A stretch of 64,000 bases of DNA from Cellvibrio zantedeschiae (GCF_014652535.1 NZ_BMYZ01000001.1:992001-1056000), one strand, 5' to 3'; counted from the first letter of the stretch, positions 38,594 through 48,774 are shown. A program made the numbers and translations. Notes: generated by a model from the letters alone, not told the origin.

Positions 38594-39601
38594 ATGAGCA
38601 AGCAACGTGTTCTCACCGGCATTACTACGACCGGAACGCCGCATTTAGGTAACTATGTAGGTGCCATTCGCCCAGCAATTAACGCAAGTGAAAGTGCAGA
38701 TGTGCAATCTTTTTATTTTCTTGCCGATTTTCATGCGCTGATTAAATGCCATGATCCTGCATTGGTTCACCAATCTACACGTGAAATTGCCGCTACCTGG
38801 TTAGCCTTGGGTTTGAATACGGACAACGCAATTTTTTATCGCCAATCAGATGTGCCGGAAATTCCCGAACTCTGTTGGATGCTCACCTGCATGGCGGCCA
38901 AAGGTTTGATGAACCGCGCCCATGCTTATAAAGCATCTGTTGATGCAAACCTGGCTGCAGGCGATGACGCGGACTTTGGCATTACTATGGGTTTGTATTC
39001 CTACCCCATTTTAATGGCCGCTGACATTTTAATGTTCAACGCCAACAAAGTACCCGTAGGTAAAGACCAAATCCAACATATAGAAATGGCTCGCGATATA
39101 GCGGCACGTTTCAATCACCATTACGGCGAGCACTTTGTGTTACCTGAAGCCGTGGTGGATGACAATGTTGCGGTCTTGCAAGGTTTGGATGGCCGCAAGA
39201 TGAGTAAAAGTTACGGCAACACAATTCCGTTGTTTTTACCTGAAAAACAATTGAAAAAATCCATCAATAAAATTGTGACGAATTTGTTAGAGCCCGGCCA
39301 ACCAAAAGATGCTGACACTTCAACCGTGTTTCAAATTTGGCAAGCCTTTGCAACCCCGCAACAAACTGCAGATATGCGTCAAGCATTTGCGGAAGGTATT
39401 GCCTGGGGTGAGGCCAAAAAACAATTGTTTGAATTGATTAATGCGCAGGTTGGTGAAGCTCGCGAAAAGTATGAAGCGCTGCTTGCTAACCCGGCACACA
39501 TCGAAGAAATTTTACAGGCAGGTGCAGAGAAAGCGCGCGCACATAGCAAGCCCTTTTTAGAAAAGGTGCGTGCTGCGGTAGGCATTAAAAAAATCCAGTA
39601 A
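38594..39601 (+). CDS. trpS: Tryptophanyl-tRNA synthetase
   Basis: Class I synthetase that charges tRNA(Trp). The 335-residue protein has the HIGH-like motif [10 protein letters not shown] near residue 16 and the KMSKS loop [10 protein letters not shown] near 200, with the tryptophan-pocket segment [20 protein letters not shown] near 137. Length is as expected. ATG 38594 gives the normal N-terminus ([10 protein letters not shown]). It ends at a bidirectional terminator shared with bioA. Confidence 0.97.
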   Translation: MSKQRVLTGITTTGTPHLGNYVGAIRPAINASESADVQSFYFLADFHALIKCHDPALVHQSTREIAATWLALGLNTDNAIFYRQSDVPEIPELCWMLTCMAAKGLMNRAHAYKASVDANLAAGDDADFGITMGLYSYPILMAADILMFNANKVPVGKDQIQHIEMARDIAARFNHHYGEHFVLPEAVVDDNVAVLQGLDGRKMSKSYGNTIPLFLPEKQLKKSINKIVTNLLEPGQPKDADTSTVFQIWQAFATPQQTADMRQAFAEGIAWGEAKKQLFELINAQVGEAREKYEALLANPAHIEEILQAGAEKARAHSKPFLEKVRAAVGIKKIQ

Positions 39602-39614
39602 ATATTCATCCAAT

Positions 39615-39656
39615 AAAAAAGCCCGTTGCTTGGTAAAGGCGACGGGCTTTTTTTAT
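39615..39656. terminator. Bidirectional terminator between trpS and bioA
   Basis: AAAAAAGCCCGT and ACGGGCTTTTTTT pair around a 15-base loop. A and T tracts flank both sides, serving the convergent trpS and bioA genes. Confidence 0.92.
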
Positions 39657-39700
39657 TTATTGCTAAACAGTTTTATACGAAATTTTTGGAAACTCAAAAA

Positions 39701-40987
39701 TTAAGCCATCGGAGCAAGAACGGTTTTTATACCACTTGTTAATTGCCGTAATTCTTGTTCATTGATAATAAACGGCGGCATTAAATACACCAGCTTTCCA
39801 AATGGCCGCACCCAAATTCCCAGCTCAACAAATTTAGGTTGTAATTCAGCTACATTAGCAGCCTCTTTTAATTCGACTACACCAATTGCACCTAAAACGC
39901 GTACGTCTGCCACCGCCGCGAGCGTGCGGCAGTCTTCCAGCTCTTGTTTTAATTGGGTTTCGATGCGAGCAACTTTTTTCTGCCAATCAGTTTTTATTAA
40001 CAAATCAATACTGGCATTTGCAGCAGCGCATGCCAGCGGGTTTGCCATAAAGGTTGGGCCGTGCATAAAGACGCTGCTTTTTCCGTTTGAAATGCCATCG
40101 CTCACTTTGTCGTTGCAGAGCGTGGCGGCGAGAGTGATATAACCACCGGTTAGTGCTTTTCCAATACACATAATATCCGGGCTGATATTGGCGAATTCGC
40201 AGGCAAATAATTTTCCGGTACGGCCGAAGCCGGTTGCGATTTCGTCAGCAATTAGTAACACGTCTAGTTGATTACATAGCTCGCGCACACGCTGTAAAAA
40301 AACGGGCGAGTAAAAATGCATTCCACCTGCACCCTGTACAATCGGCTCCAGAATAACCGCTGCAATTTTTTGGCGATTGCGCTGCAATAATTGTGAGAAA
40401 TTAGCGAAGCTGCGCTCATCAAACTTTTCGTCAAATTTGCAGCTAGGTGCTTCTGCAAATAAATGATGCGTCAGGCTTTGGTGAAATAAATGGTGCATTC
40501 CAGAGTGAGGATCGCATACCGACATGGCTCCAAAAGTGTCGCCGTGGTAACCCTGTTTAAGCGCTAAAAAAGTGGTGCGCTGTGCTTGTCCCTGGGAATA
40601 CCAATATTGAATCGCCATTTTCATGGCGACTTCAACCGCAACTGAACCCGAGTCAGAAAAGAAAACTTTATTGAGCCCGGTTGGTGTAATTTCCACCAGT
40701 GTTTTGGCAAGCTTTGCGGCTGGCTCGTGAGTGAAGCCTGCAAACATCACGTGGGCAACCTGATGCAGTTGATCGGTAATTGCTTTATTTATTGCGGGGT
40801 GGTTGTAGCCGTGTAAAACGCTCCACCAGGACGACATACCATCGATTAATTTTTTTCCATCTGCGAGTTCAATATGAACACCTTGCGCACGGCGCACGGG
40901 GAAAACAGGGGATGGATTGGTGAAAGATGTATAGGGATGCCAAAGATATTCGCGGTCAAATTCGGTTAACTGTGTAGTAGATAGCAT
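39701..40987 (-). CDS. bioA: BioA, DAPA aminotransferase
   Basis: PLP enzyme of biotin synthesis that converts KAPA to DAPA with SAM as amino donor. About 428 residues from ATG 40987; the frame extends to a TTG at 41002, but the ATG gives the common start. Features: YLWHPYTSF near residue 15, GMSSWWSVLHGYNHPAIN near 53, KQGYHGDTFGAMSVCDP near 144, LIADEIATGFGRTGKLF near 240 and the PLP lysine in MCIGKALTGG near 275. No other bio gene is adjacent; bioBFHCD must be elsewhere. Confidence 0.94.
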   Translation of the reverse strand: MLSTTQLTEFDREYLWHPYTSFTNPSPVFPVRRAQGVHIELADGKKLIDGMSSWWSVLHGYNHPAINKAITDQLHQVAHVMFAGFTHEPAAKLAKTLVEITPTGLNKVFFSDSGSVAVEVAMKMAIQYWYSQGQAQRTTFLALKQGYHGDTFGAMSVCDPHSGMHHLFHQSLTHHLFAEAPSCKFDEKFDERSFANFSQLLQRNRQKIAAVILEPIVQGAGGMHFYSPVFLQRVRELCNQLDVLLIADEIATGFGRTGKLFACEFANISPDIMCIGKALTGGYITLAATLCNDKVSDGISNGKSSVFMHGPTFMANPLACAAANASIDLLIKTDWQKKVARIETQLKQELEDCRTLAAVADVRVLGAIGVVELKEAANVAELQPKFVELGIWVRPFGKLVYLMPPFIINEQELRQLTSGIKTVLAPMA

Positions 40988-41111
40988 AGCGTACTCGTTC
41001 AAGAATCGGCTGGTATGCGAAAACGCAAACCCTGTTGTTATTATAGATTTAAGCGAGCGACTAGGTTATGAATTATTGGAATCTGGTGCCAGAAAAAATG
41101 TTTTTTTGAAG

Positions 41112-41157
41112 TTTCATGAGTAACGCCAACGTTTGTCGTTGGCGCTACTCACTGAAA
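41112..41157. repeat. Long palindrome after the PAS chemoreceptor gene
   Basis: GAGTAACGCCAACG (41118-41131) matches the reverse complement of 41137-41150 in 13 of 14 bases, with TTTGT as loop; TTTCA and TGAAA extend the arms. No T run follows on the minus strand, so it is not a standard terminator. It may act as a Rho-independent-like block or an mRNA 3' end stabiliser. Confidence 0.65.
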
Positions 41158-42729
41158 TTAATTGAAGCGGGTAATTAAATCCTTTTGTTTTTGTGACAGC
41201 TCAGCCATTTCGTGATTGAGGCGATCTGCTTCATTGATTTGCGCTTGGGACTGGTCGGAAATGTGTGAGATTTTATTGGTGTTTTGTTCAATCTCGCGAG
41301 CCATGGCAGATTGCTCTTCTGCTGCCGTGGCAATTTGGTGCGACATCAGATCAATCGAGTTAACTGAGCTTGCAATAGCGCTGAGTGCGTTACGAACGTT
41401 GCCCATTTCATCCACGCTGCGGTCTGCAAGCGCCCGGCAATTATCCATGTTGGTGCTGGCATCGGCGGTTGCTTTACCAAGGTTCCCAATAATTTCCTGA
41501 ATATGGCCAGTTGATTCTTGTGTGCGTTGCGCCAAGTGGCGAACTTCATCCGCCACTACCGCGAAACCGCGCCCTTGTTCGCCTGCGCGTGCGGCTTCAA
41601 TGGCGGCGTTAAGTGCGAGTAGGTTAGTTTGCTCGGCGATGCTGCGAATTACATCCACAACACTCGCAATTTTACTGCTGTCCTCACTTAGCTTGCCCAA
41701 CACTTGGCCAAGGTCGGCCACTGTGCCAGAGAGGTTAGAAATAGCGTTGTTGGCAACTGAAATTACCTGTTTACCTTGTTCAACCTCGGTAATTGCCATG
41801 CTGGTCGCAGAAGAGGTTTTGGTTGCGCCAAGGGCAACTTCTTGTACTGCAATAGACATTTGTTGCATGGCATTCGCGACACTGGCAGTTTCTTGCTGTT
41901 GCGCTGCTATTCCCTTGTAAGTTTTTTGCGCTTGCTCATGTGCAGCTTTGGATTTTAAAAACATCTCGTAGGCTGACTCTCCGAAGCGACCCAGAGCCGT
42001 ACGTAAACGTGCTTTACTTGCAATTTGTGCCAGCAAAATTTCGCCCTGGATATCGCAGCGTCCGGTATAAATGTAAGCCGCTGTCGGATCGTTAATCACT
42101 TTGTGCGCTTCGTCCAAGGCATGGGACAAGCTGCTTAAATGCACCTGGTGTGCGCTAAAACCAATAGCTACTGAAGCCAAAGCCAGCCCGAGAATAAATC
42201 CAAGCGAAGGTGAGCTGGCTACAAAAGTAATCAGCGTCATCACAACAAAACTGATGAGTGCAACAATAAGCGCGTTGCCCCACTGGCTCCACACTTTTTC
42301 CCACAAAGGATAAATGGGCTGGCCTTGTTGGATGCGCGCATAGACGAGTTCTGCGCGCCGAATACGTTCCTGATCCGCTCTTATACGAACAGATTCGTAA
42401 CCCACTGCTTGCCCGTGGTCGTGAACAGGCGTGACATAGGCATCCACCCAATAGTGATCGCCATTTTTGCAGCGATTTTTGACGATCCCCATCCAGGGCT
42501 TATCGGCTTTTAGTGTCTGCCAAAAGCCAGCAAAAACGGGGGCAGGCATATGGGGGTTGCGTAAAATATTGTGGGGTTGGCCGAGTAGCTCGTCGCGAGT
42601 GTAGCCAGAGACTTTGCAAAAAGTGTCGTTGCAAAAAAGAATTGTGCCTTTCAAATCCGACGAAGAAACGATTTCCTCGTTGTGGGCAATGTTTACTTCG
42701 CGTCCGGTAACAGCGCCGTTGTTCCTCAT
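41158..42729 (-). CDS. PAS-domain chemoreceptor, Aer-like
   Basis: A 523-residue chemoreceptor with a cytoplasmic N-terminal PAS domain (~15-125: [51 protein letters not shown]), two closely spaced membrane segments (~160-200) and a signalling domain with [20 protein letters not shown] and [15 protein letters not shown]. The layout is that of Aer, which senses redox state through FAD bound to PAS. FAD binding is inferred from the family. It is transcribed in the same direction as the upstream PilZ gene, 118 bases away. Confidence 0.9.
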   Translation of the reverse strand: MRNNGAVTGREVNIAHNEEIVSSSDLKGTILFCNDTFCKVSGYTRDELLGQPHNILRNPHMPAPVFAGFWQTLKADKPWMGIVKNRCKNGDHYWVDAYVTPVHDHGQAVGYESVRIRADQERIRRAELVYARIQQGQPIYPLWEKVWSQWGNALIVALISFVVMTLITFVASSPSLGFILGLALASVAIGFSAHQVHLSSLSHALDEAHKVINDPTAAYIYTGRCDIQGEILLAQIASKARLRTALGRFGESAYEMFLKSKAAHEQAQKTYKGIAAQQQETASVANAMQQMSIAVQEVALGATKTSSATSMAITEVEQGKQVISVANNAISNLSGTVADLGQVLGKLSEDSSKIASVVDVIRSIAEQTNLLALNAAIEAARAGEQGRGFAVVADEVRHLAQRTQESTGHIQEIIGNLGKATADASTNMDNCRALADRSVDEMGNVRNALSAIASSVNSIDLMSHQIATAAEEQSAMAREIEQNTNKISHISDQSQAQINEADRLNHEMAELSQKQKDLITRFN

Positions 42730-42847
42730 GGTTATTTTCCTACTTAGTAACGGTTATGCAGTTTGATCCTGAGCTTCATAGGGGTAAGACATAAGCTCAA
42801 TATGTTAGAGATTAGTCCAAAATATTTGTCTTGCAGTAGGTGTTGGT

Positions 42848-43678
42848 TTAAGCGCTGCGTAGCTCCGGCATCTCATCCGCGTGCTGCAGGTAAATCAGAT
42901 TGTTAATAAATTGCTGGAGTTGTTGCGCGCGCTCGTGCGCCAAATCCACAAATTCAAGGCTGATTTGGGTATGGCGATGGGGGGAGCGCAATAGGCGGAA
43001 GCTGCGAACACGGGCGCTGCAGCGAATGGTCAGCTCATCGCTCAGGGTTAGTTCGCACAAGGGGAGTAAAGCACCGTGGCGAAGTTGTCCAAGAAGATTG
43101 CCGGGGATGCTGGCGCGCAGGCCTCCACTGGAAACATCCAAAACGCTGCCGTAGCTTATGTCTTGCCCGATAGGCCGAACTTTTACGCTCAAGCTTGGTT
43201 TATTACTGACGTTGGCACGATCAAGTTGGCGGCGGGGCACATAGCATGGCTGCTCGGGCAACATGATGGCTAAACCCGTAGCACCGTAACTGCTACCCCA
43301 AGCCAGGATTGGGGAGCTAAAACTTAATTGTTCGCCATTGCGGTGGTGACGGAGGGTAATACGATCACCTACTTCCAACACATGTTGGCTGGGAAAAAGA
43401 TCATCTAACCACAAGAGACCGCGTTGGATATCGATTGCCAACACCAGAGTCTGGTAGGCCAGTGAGCTGCCTTCCACTTTCACTTCGATAATCTGGCGTT
43501 GGTTGAGCAGCTGCCACAGTGGCAAATATTGGTCTGGAACCAACTCTCTATTGGCTTTGGGAATATGCATTACCTTGGCCATGACACCGGCAGTAGTGGA
43601 GTTTGGAGCGATCACCGCAGGTTTTGTCTCCGCGGTTTTACCCGCCAATCTCTGCCACATAGAACGCAAACTTGCCAT
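42848..43678 (-). CDS. PilZ-domain protein, YcgR-like
   Basis: A 276-residue cytoplasmic protein with two domains. The N-terminal ~50-150 is a YcgR-N-like beta domain (LLNQRQIIEVKVEGSSLAYQ, GDRITLRHH). The C-terminal PilZ domain has the c-di-GMP motif RRQLDR near 154 (RxxxR) and DVSSGGLRAS near 183 (DxSxxG). Binding of c-di-GMP is therefore likely. YcgR-like proteins slow flagella or regulate surface behaviour. The neighbouring chemoreceptor makes a motility role plausible but not proven. Confidence 0.88.
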   Translation of the reverse strand: MASLRSMWQRLAGKTAETKPAVIAPNSTTAGVMAKVMHIPKANRELVPDQYLPLWQLLNQRQIIEVKVEGSSLAYQTLVLAIDIQRGLLWLDDLFPSQHVLEVGDRITLRHHRNGEQLSFSSPILAWGSSYGATGLAIMLPEQPCYVPRRQLDRANVSNKPSLSVKVRPIGQDISYGSVLDVSSGGLRASIPGNLLGQLRHGALLPLCELTLSDELTIRCSARVRSFRLLRSPHRHTQISLEFVDLAHERAQQLQQFINNLIYLQHADEMPELRSA

Positions 43679-44018
43679 ACATTTACCCTGCTAAAAATTC
43701 AAACTGCAAACCAATGCGCTTGCCTCTAATTAGCTAAGAGCAAAGCCTATGCCATGGGCAAGGTGGGCGAAATAAGGACAAAAAGCTTGGCCGATGGATG
43801 CTTTTTAGACAAGTTAAGTGCCGTTTGTAAACCTGGGTGGCAAAGCTTTTCCGCTCCCTGAAAATATCAGCGCAGCTATGGCCGTTTGTTTGCCGTTAGG
43901 TTCTGCCGCTGGTGTTACTTTGCTCGTCAATTCTGCTGGTGCCCAATGCGCAAAATCCGTACAATGCGCGCCTTTTCGGTGAATGCTGAAGCCCCTGTTT
44001 TTGTCAGAGTCCAAACCT
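43679..44018. other. Intergenic region between the PilZ gene and ttcA
   Basis: About 340 bases between divergent genes. It holds a terminator-like hairpin (43780-43806, AAAAAGC and GCTTTTT) and a ttcA promoter candidate (43960-43972). Short ORFs here have no family features. No repeat copy is recognised. Confidence 0.6.
43960..43972 (+). promoter_or_regulatory. ttcA -10 box with GC-rich discriminator
   Basis: TACAAT (43960-43965) is followed by GCGCGCC. A weak TGGTGC stands 17 bases upstream as -35. The same TANNNT-GCGCGCC arrangement precedes miaB and suhB. Confidence 0.5.
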
Positions 44019-44921
44019 ATGAAAGAGCTACACGAACGCCAGGATCGTCTGGAATTCAACAAGTTGCAAAAGCGCCTGCGCCGCTTGGTAGGCACTGCGA
44101 TTGTTGATTACAACATGATTGAAGATGGCGATAAGGTTATGGTTTGCCTTTCGGGTGGAAAAGACTCTTACACCATGTTGGATATTCTGTTGAGCTTGCA
44201 GAAAACCGCGCCCATCAGTTTTGAAATTGTTGCGGTCAATATGGATCAAAAACAACCTGGTTTTCCCGAACATGTATTGCCGGAATACCTGACTGCACTG
44301 GGCGTCCCCTTTCATATTATTGAAAAGGATACTTACAGTATCGTTAAAGAAATTATCCCCGAAGGCAAAACCACTTGCGGACTTTGTTCGCGTTTGCGTC
44401 GCGGTACTCTTTACAGTTTTGCCGACGAGATAGGGGCGACCAAAATTGCGTTGGGCCATCATCGCGACGACATTATCGAAACCCTATTCTTAAATATGTT
44501 TTACGGCGGCAAGCTCAAGGCAATGCCCCCGAAACTTTTGGCCGACAACAAACGCAACATTTTAATTCGGCCTTTGGCTTATTGCAGCGAAGCAGACATC
44601 ATTGAGTTTGCTGAGTTGAAAGGCTTCCCGATTATTCCTTGTAATCTTTGCGGCTCTCAGGAGAATTTGCAGCGTCAGGTTATCAAAGACATGCTGCACA
44701 CTTGGGAGAAGCAATATCCAGGTCGTACTGAAACTTTGTTTTCCGCAATTAAAAATGTAACGCCTTCGCAATTGGCTGATACCGCATTATTTAATTTCAC
44801 TGATTTACGGGCGGATAAAAATTCACCTGTAGAAACAGAGTCTGATTCATGCGCAACTGTTGAAACTTTTACACCTAATAAGGGTATAGTTCAGTTTTTA
44901 GATGCGAGCGATATTCTCTAG
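44019..44921 (+). CDS. ttcA: TtcA, tRNA 2-thiocytidine(32) synthetase
   Basis: ATP- and [4Fe-4S]-dependent tRNA thiolase that makes s2C32. About 300 residues from ATG 44019; an alternative ATG at 43983 would add 12 residues, and neither has a strong ribosome site. The PP-loop is [12 protein letters not shown] near 46, the cluster cysteines are in [12 protein letters not shown] near 116 and PCNLCGSQ near 206, and [16 protein letters not shown] near 146 is typical. It depends on Fe-S supply from the suf system. Confidence 0.95.
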   Translation: MKELHERQDRLEFNKLQKRLRRLVGTAIVDYNMIEDGDKVMVCLSGGKDSYTMLDILLSLQKTAPISFEIVAVNMDQKQPGFPEHVLPEYLTALGVPFHIIEKDTYSIVKEIIPEGKTTCGLCSRLRRGTLYSFADEIGATKIALGHHRDDIIETLFLNMFYGGKLKAMPPKLLADNKRNILIRPLAYCSEADIIEFAELKGFPIIPCNLCGSQENLQRQVIKDMLHTWEKQYPGRTETLFSAIKNVTPSQLADTALFNFTDLRADKNSPVETESDSCATVETFTPNKGIVQFLDASDIL

Positions 44922-45252
44922 ATCATCCCTTCGTTTATCTGATAAATAGTGGGTAATAAGCCTTTATGACTTGTTACCTGATACCACTTCAATAGCCACT
45001 AAAAGAAACATAAGTTGATTGTTTTTTGCTCATGTTTTAAAGGGTACGCATTTTTTTATATCAAAATGCATCAAGGCCAGAAATAGATTTTAACTGTCAT
45101 AAATTCCACGTAGACTGCCTCCCGCACAGCCAAGAGGCTGTGTTAGCTAAAGCTCCTTGTCGCCACATAGTCTTGTGGAAATTTAAAAGCCAATGGAATT
45201 TTAGTGGATAAAGGTTGTCTGAATTGAACGACATAACAAGAAGGAATGCCTG
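44922..45252. other. Long non-coding stretch before the orphan gene at 45253
   Basis: 331 bases without a credible ORF. It contains several stems: GGTAATAAG / CTTGTTACC (44952-44978, one G-U pair), ACAGCC-AAGA-GGCTGT (45126-45143) and CCACA / TGTGG (45160-45176 area). The middle is AT-rich. It could be a structured 5' leader or a small RNA gene, but no known family is recognised. Confidence 0.5.
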
Positions 45253-45639
45253 ATGACATTACCCAGTTCTTTTACCCAATATTCATTAGCGAACCGTTTA
45301 GGTCAAGCTCTGGAGCTTGCCGTTTGCCACACACAGGCATTTGGTCGTGAATATGTTTTTGTTGCTCCGCTCGCCCAACATGCGTCCAGTCTTGTAGCAA
45401 AAAATGCAGAACATTTTGCCTTTCAATTGCGAGAGCGTTTTAATTTAGATGCGCGTCGTTTTGAAATGGTGGAATTGCGTGGTGATCCTATGAATCCGCA
45501 ATTTTGGCGCTGGCGGTTTGAGTGGGTTGGTAACTCACCTTTATCACCAAAATGTGAATTGATAAGTTCGCACAGCCAACACAATCAAATGTTGACCTTA
45601 TTGAATATTCACGGTGGCTTACAAGTGGCTACTGCGTAA
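45253..45639 (+). CDS. Hypothetical protein, 128 residues
   Basis: I do not recognise the family. The protein is soluble, with no signal peptide or membrane segment. It has an alpha/beta pattern: a helix (QYSLANRLGQALELAVCHTQ), then GREYVFVAPL and an aromatic-rich central strand pair (PMNPQFWRWRFEWVG). Codon use is like that of its neighbours. AAGAAGGAATG offers a ribosome site before ATG 45253. The long structured leader in front is its most notable feature. Confidence 0.7.
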   Translation: MTLPSSFTQYSLANRLGQALELAVCHTQAFGREYVFVAPLAQHASSLVAKNAEHFAFQLRERFNLDARRFEMVELRGDPMNPQFWRWRFEWVGNSPLSPKCELISSHSQHNQMLTLLNIHGGLQVATA

Positions 45640-45671
45640 TACAGTCGCAGAAGAATTCAAAAATCCAGACA

Positions 45672-47192
45672 CTAGTCTGGATTTTTTTTGCCAAAAATTT
45701 GTAGCAGCATTAATGCAAAAAAACTCAACACAACGACAGGTAAACTACCGAAGCGCATAAATGGTGTTGAGCCGTCTACTGCATAAATTTCGCTGCTTAA
45801 GGTAGTTTGTTCAAAGGCTTTGGTTTGCGCAGTGATATTACCTTTGCGATCAAAAATAGCGCTGGGGCCGTTGTTAGTGCTGTAGGCATAATAGTGTTGC
45901 GTTTCAAGCGCGCGCATTTGTGCCATTTGCATAAATTGGTGGCGGCCTAATGAATCGCCGAACCAACCCAAGTTGCTTACAGAAATCAGCAGTTGGGAAT
46001 CTACAGCATTTTTTGCAATCAAATCAGGGAAAGCGACTTCATAACAGACTGACGGTGAAATCATTAAGTCGTCTACTTTTAACCCGTGTTGCTCTTCTGG
46101 CCCAAGGCTGATAACTGATGTAGGTAAATTAAAAAATTCGATAAGGTTGCGTAAAGCTTCAATGGGTACATATTCACCGAAAGGCACCAAGCGGCGTTTG
46201 TGATGAATGCCGATAGCTTTACCAAAAGTTGCGACAGAGTTGTAGTAAATATCCTTTTCTTGATCATCAAAAATAATTCCGGTAATCAAACCCGATTCGC
46301 TGTCAGATGCCTTTCGGTTAACTTCATTTAAAAAGGGTAGGGCATCGCTGTAAACACGAGTGATTGCCGCTTCCGGCCAAATAATAATTTTACGGCCCCA
46401 CAAGGGTTCAGTTTTTTCGCGCAAAACATCCAAAGTGATATCGCGGAAATCAGTTTGCCATTTATCTTCCTGATCAATATTGGGTTGCACAATGGCAACG
46501 CTGGTTGGCTTGCTGGATACTTGAGTCCACTCAGCGTTTTGTAAGGCAAAACCTGCGCCCCAAATTCCAATAACTGCAACACCGCCCAAAACCAGGCTAA
46601 GAGATTTTTTTGGTTGGTAAATAAGCTGCGCGATAAATGCGGCAGTAAAAGCGCTGAGTAAACTTAACCCCATCACCCCAACAACAGGAGCCCAACCTGA
46701 AAGCCAATTAGTCAAATCACCGTAGCCGATAAACAACCAGGGAAAGCCTGTAAGCAACCAGGTGCGCAACCATTCACTGATTAACCAGCATGCGGGAAAA
46801 GCAATAAATAAACTTAAGGGATGACGGCTTAGCCAGCGACCAAATGCGTAGAACGGCAAGCTAAAAAATGCTGCCATAAAAAATACAAAAATAATCACGA
46901 GAAACGCGGCGAGTGGAGCAGGTGCGCCACCAAAACCGTTGATGCTGACATAAATCCACGAGACACCCACGGCATACATGCCCACACCAAACCACCAAGA
47001 GCGCCACCAAACGGTTTTTAATGATTGGTTGTTGATGAGCAACGCGAAAATGCTGAGTGCAAGAATGCCGAGTGGCCAGATATTGAAAGGTGCAAAACTG
47101 AATGGAACTAAACAGCCTGCTAGAAAAGCGATTAGAAATTGAATTCGGTTTGGTAATTCGAGAAGTCGTTGGATGAAGTTGGATGGGGTCAT
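45672..47192 (-). CDS. lnt: Lnt, apolipoprotein N-acyltransferase
   Basis: Inner-membrane enzyme that adds the third acyl chain to lipoproteins. About 506 residues from ATG 47192 (MTPSNFIQRLL); the frame runs to ATG 47222, but those ten residues come from a REP-like repeat. Six to seven membrane segments occupy ~15-215. The nitrilase-like domain has the catalytic Glu in IIWPEAAITR, Lys in KRRLVPFGEYVP and Cys in SPSVCYEVAFPD. Lnt also serves BamB and PilF elsewhere in the window. It is in the lnt-corC-ybeY-phoH-miaB cluster. Confidence 0.94.
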   Translation of the reverse strand: MTPSNFIQRLLELPNRIQFLIAFLAGCLVPFSFAPFNIWPLGILALSIFALLINNQSLKTVWWRSWWFGVGMYAVGVSWIYVSINGFGGAPAPLAAFLVIIFVFFMAAFFSLPFYAFGRWLSRHPLSLFIAFPACWLISEWLRTWLLTGFPWLFIGYGDLTNWLSGWAPVVGVMGLSLLSAFTAAFIAQLIYQPKKSLSLVLGGVAVIGIWGAGFALQNAEWTQVSSKPTSVAIVQPNIDQEDKWQTDFRDITLDVLREKTEPLWGRKIIIWPEAAITRVYSDALPFLNEVNRKASDSESGLITGIIFDDQEKDIYYNSVATFGKAIGIHHKRRLVPFGEYVPIEALRNLIEFFNLPTSVISLGPEEQHGLKVDDLMISPSVCYEVAFPDLIAKNAVDSQLLISVSNLGWFGDSLGRHQFMQMAQMRALETQHYYAYSTNNGPSAIFDRKGNITAQTKAFEQTTLSSEIYAVDGSTPFMRFGSLPVVVLSFFALMLLQIFGKKNPD

Positions 47193-47213
47193 GTAGAAAA
47201 TAAATCCTGGTGT

Positions 47214-47296
47214 TGCCGTCATGCCCGCAGGGCATCCAGTGACTTTGTTTTTTTGGAATATCAGTCGCTGGATCCCCTATGGGGATGACGACTCCC
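47214..47296. repeat. REP-like inverted pair between corC and lnt
   Basis: Two related copies in opposite orientation: 47214-47244 (GTCATGCCC-GCA-GGGCATCCAGTGACT) and 47262-47296 (its inverted counterpart with CGCTGGATCCCC and GGGGATGACGACTCCC). Each can form its own small hairpin, and the pair forms a larger one. A third copy is at 57796. This matches the style of REP/BIME elements in many gammaproteobacteria. Confidence 0.75.
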
Positions 47297-47398
47297 TAAT
47301 TTAATTGGTTTATTGTTTTGTATTTTCCGGTTATCTCAAACTGCAGTAAAAACTTTATTAATGTTTTTGATTTGCTACAAGTTCAAGATAATTGGAGT

Positions 47399-48241
47399 TT
47401 ATAAAACCGTCAAACGCAATAAATGGATTTGGCGGTTATCGGAATAGAGCACGCGGAATTGGAAATTTTCAATCACGGCGACTTCATTGCGCTTTGGGAT
47501 ATGCCCAAATTCTTGCATTAAAATTCCGCCAATGGTATCGAAATCTTCGTTGCTCAATTCGGCTTTGAAATGCTCATTAAATTCTTCGATAGGAGTGAGC
47601 GCTTTGATAATGAAATCACTGTCGCTCATACGTTTAATGTAATTATCGTTTTCTTCTTCGTCAGTTTCGTCTTCAATTTCGCCAACGATTTCTTCCAGAA
47701 TATCTTCAATAGTTAGCAAGCCAGAAATACCGCCGTATTCGTCCATCACCAGCGCCATGTGGTAGCGGTTTTCGCGGAACTCACGCAACAACACATTTAC
47801 GCGTTTACTTTCCGGCACAATATTGGCGGTGCGCAAAATACTTTCGAGATTAAAATTTTCTGTTCCATTTAAGGCGAGGGGCAACAAATCTTTGGCGAGC
47901 AAAATGCCTTTAATATCATCCAGCGTTTCGCCAATCACAGGAAAGCGCGAGTGGCCCGATTCAATCACTTGCGGTAGAAAATCCTGTGGGGAATCATCAA
48001 GGCGAATGGCAGTAATTTGCGAGCGGGGCACCATGATTTCGCGCGCTTGCAGCGAGGAAACATCCAGCGCACCTTCGATGATGCTAAGTGCATCCTGGTC
48101 GAGCAGTTTGTTATCAGCCGCATCTTTAATGATTTCTAAAAGCTCGTCGCGCGAGCGCGGTTCATCACTGAATGCGTGCAGCAATTTATCCAGCCAGGAT
48201 TTTTCATGTTTTTCTGTGTGGCTGCTGTAGTCTTCCGACAT
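47399..48241 (-). CDS. corC: CorC/YbeX, CBS-domain protein
   Basis: About 280 residues, cytoplasmic. Two CBS domains lie at ~60-180 (DVSSLQAREIMVPRSQITAIRL; HMALVMDEYGGISGLLTIEDILEEI), followed by a CorC-HlyC domain to the end (DFDTIGGILMQEFGHIPKRNEV). CorC has been linked to Mg/Co efflux and, more recently, to ribosome or membrane homeostasis with Lnt and YbeY. Start ATG 48241 (MSEDYSSH) follows AGGTAG; the frame extends to 48280 but not convincingly. It lies 63 bases after ybeY. Confidence 0.92.
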   Translation of the reverse strand: MSEDYSSHTEKHEKSWLDKLLHAFSDEPRSRDELLEIIKDAADNKLLDQDALSIIEGALDVSSLQAREIMVPRSQITAIRLDDSPQDFLPQVIESGHSRFPVIGETLDDIKGILLAKDLLPLALNGTENFNLESILRTANIVPESKRVNVLLREFRENRYHMALVMDEYGGISGLLTIEDILEEIVGEIEDETDEEENDNYIKRMSDSDFIIKALTPIEEFNEHFKAELSNEDFDTIGGILMQEFGHIPKRNEVAVIENFQFRVLYSDNRQIHLLRLTVL

Positions 48242-48304
48242 TTTGGTTCTACCTGATTTAAAAATGTGTTCGTGGAGCAATGATCACTTATTAGAAAATA
48301 AAGC

Positions 48305-48772
48305 TTAACTTTCGATTGTTTCAGTATAAGGCGCGGGAAATTTCAATTGGGTAATCAAACGTGTTTCCAGCGCTTCCATTACATCCGCTTCATCGTCTTC
48401 AATATGGTCGTAACCGAGCAAATGCAAGGTGCCGTGCACCAGCATGTGCGCCCAATGTGCGTCCAGGGTTTTGCCTTGCTCTTGCGCTTCGCGTTCAACC
48501 ACGGGTGCGCACACCACCAAATCACCCAGCAAGGGTACGCCCACTTCGTCGGGAATATCAGCAGGAAACGAAAGCACATTGGTAGGTTTGTCTTTTTCGC
48601 GGTATTGAAAATTAAGTTCCTGGCTTTCTTGTTCGTCCACAATATAAACGCTTACTTCGGCTTCATTGAGTTCGTCGCTTTGCAAAGCGGCACTGATCCA
48701 AAGTTCAATTTTTTCAATGCTGGGAATTTTTGTGCTGGAGCTATTCACTTCAACATCAATTCGGTACGACAT
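48305..48772 (-). CDS. ybeY: YbeY, endoribonuclease of rRNA maturation
   Basis: Zinc-dependent RNase involved in 16S rRNA 3' end processing and 70S quality control. The 155-residue protein has the metal motif [11 protein letters not shown] near residue 115 (HxxxHxxGxDH) and the family segment [18 protein letters not shown] near 54. It starts 3 bases after the phoH stop, the usual tight pairing. Confidence 0.95.
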   Translation of the reverse strand: MSYRIDVEVNSSSTKIPSIEKIELWISAALQSDELNEAEVSVYIVDEQESQELNFQYREKDKPTNVLSFPADIPDEVGVPLLGDLVVCAPVVEREAQEQGKTLDAHWAHMLVHGTLHLLGYDHIEDDEADVMEALETRLITQLKFPAPYTETIES

Positions 48773-48774
48773 GA

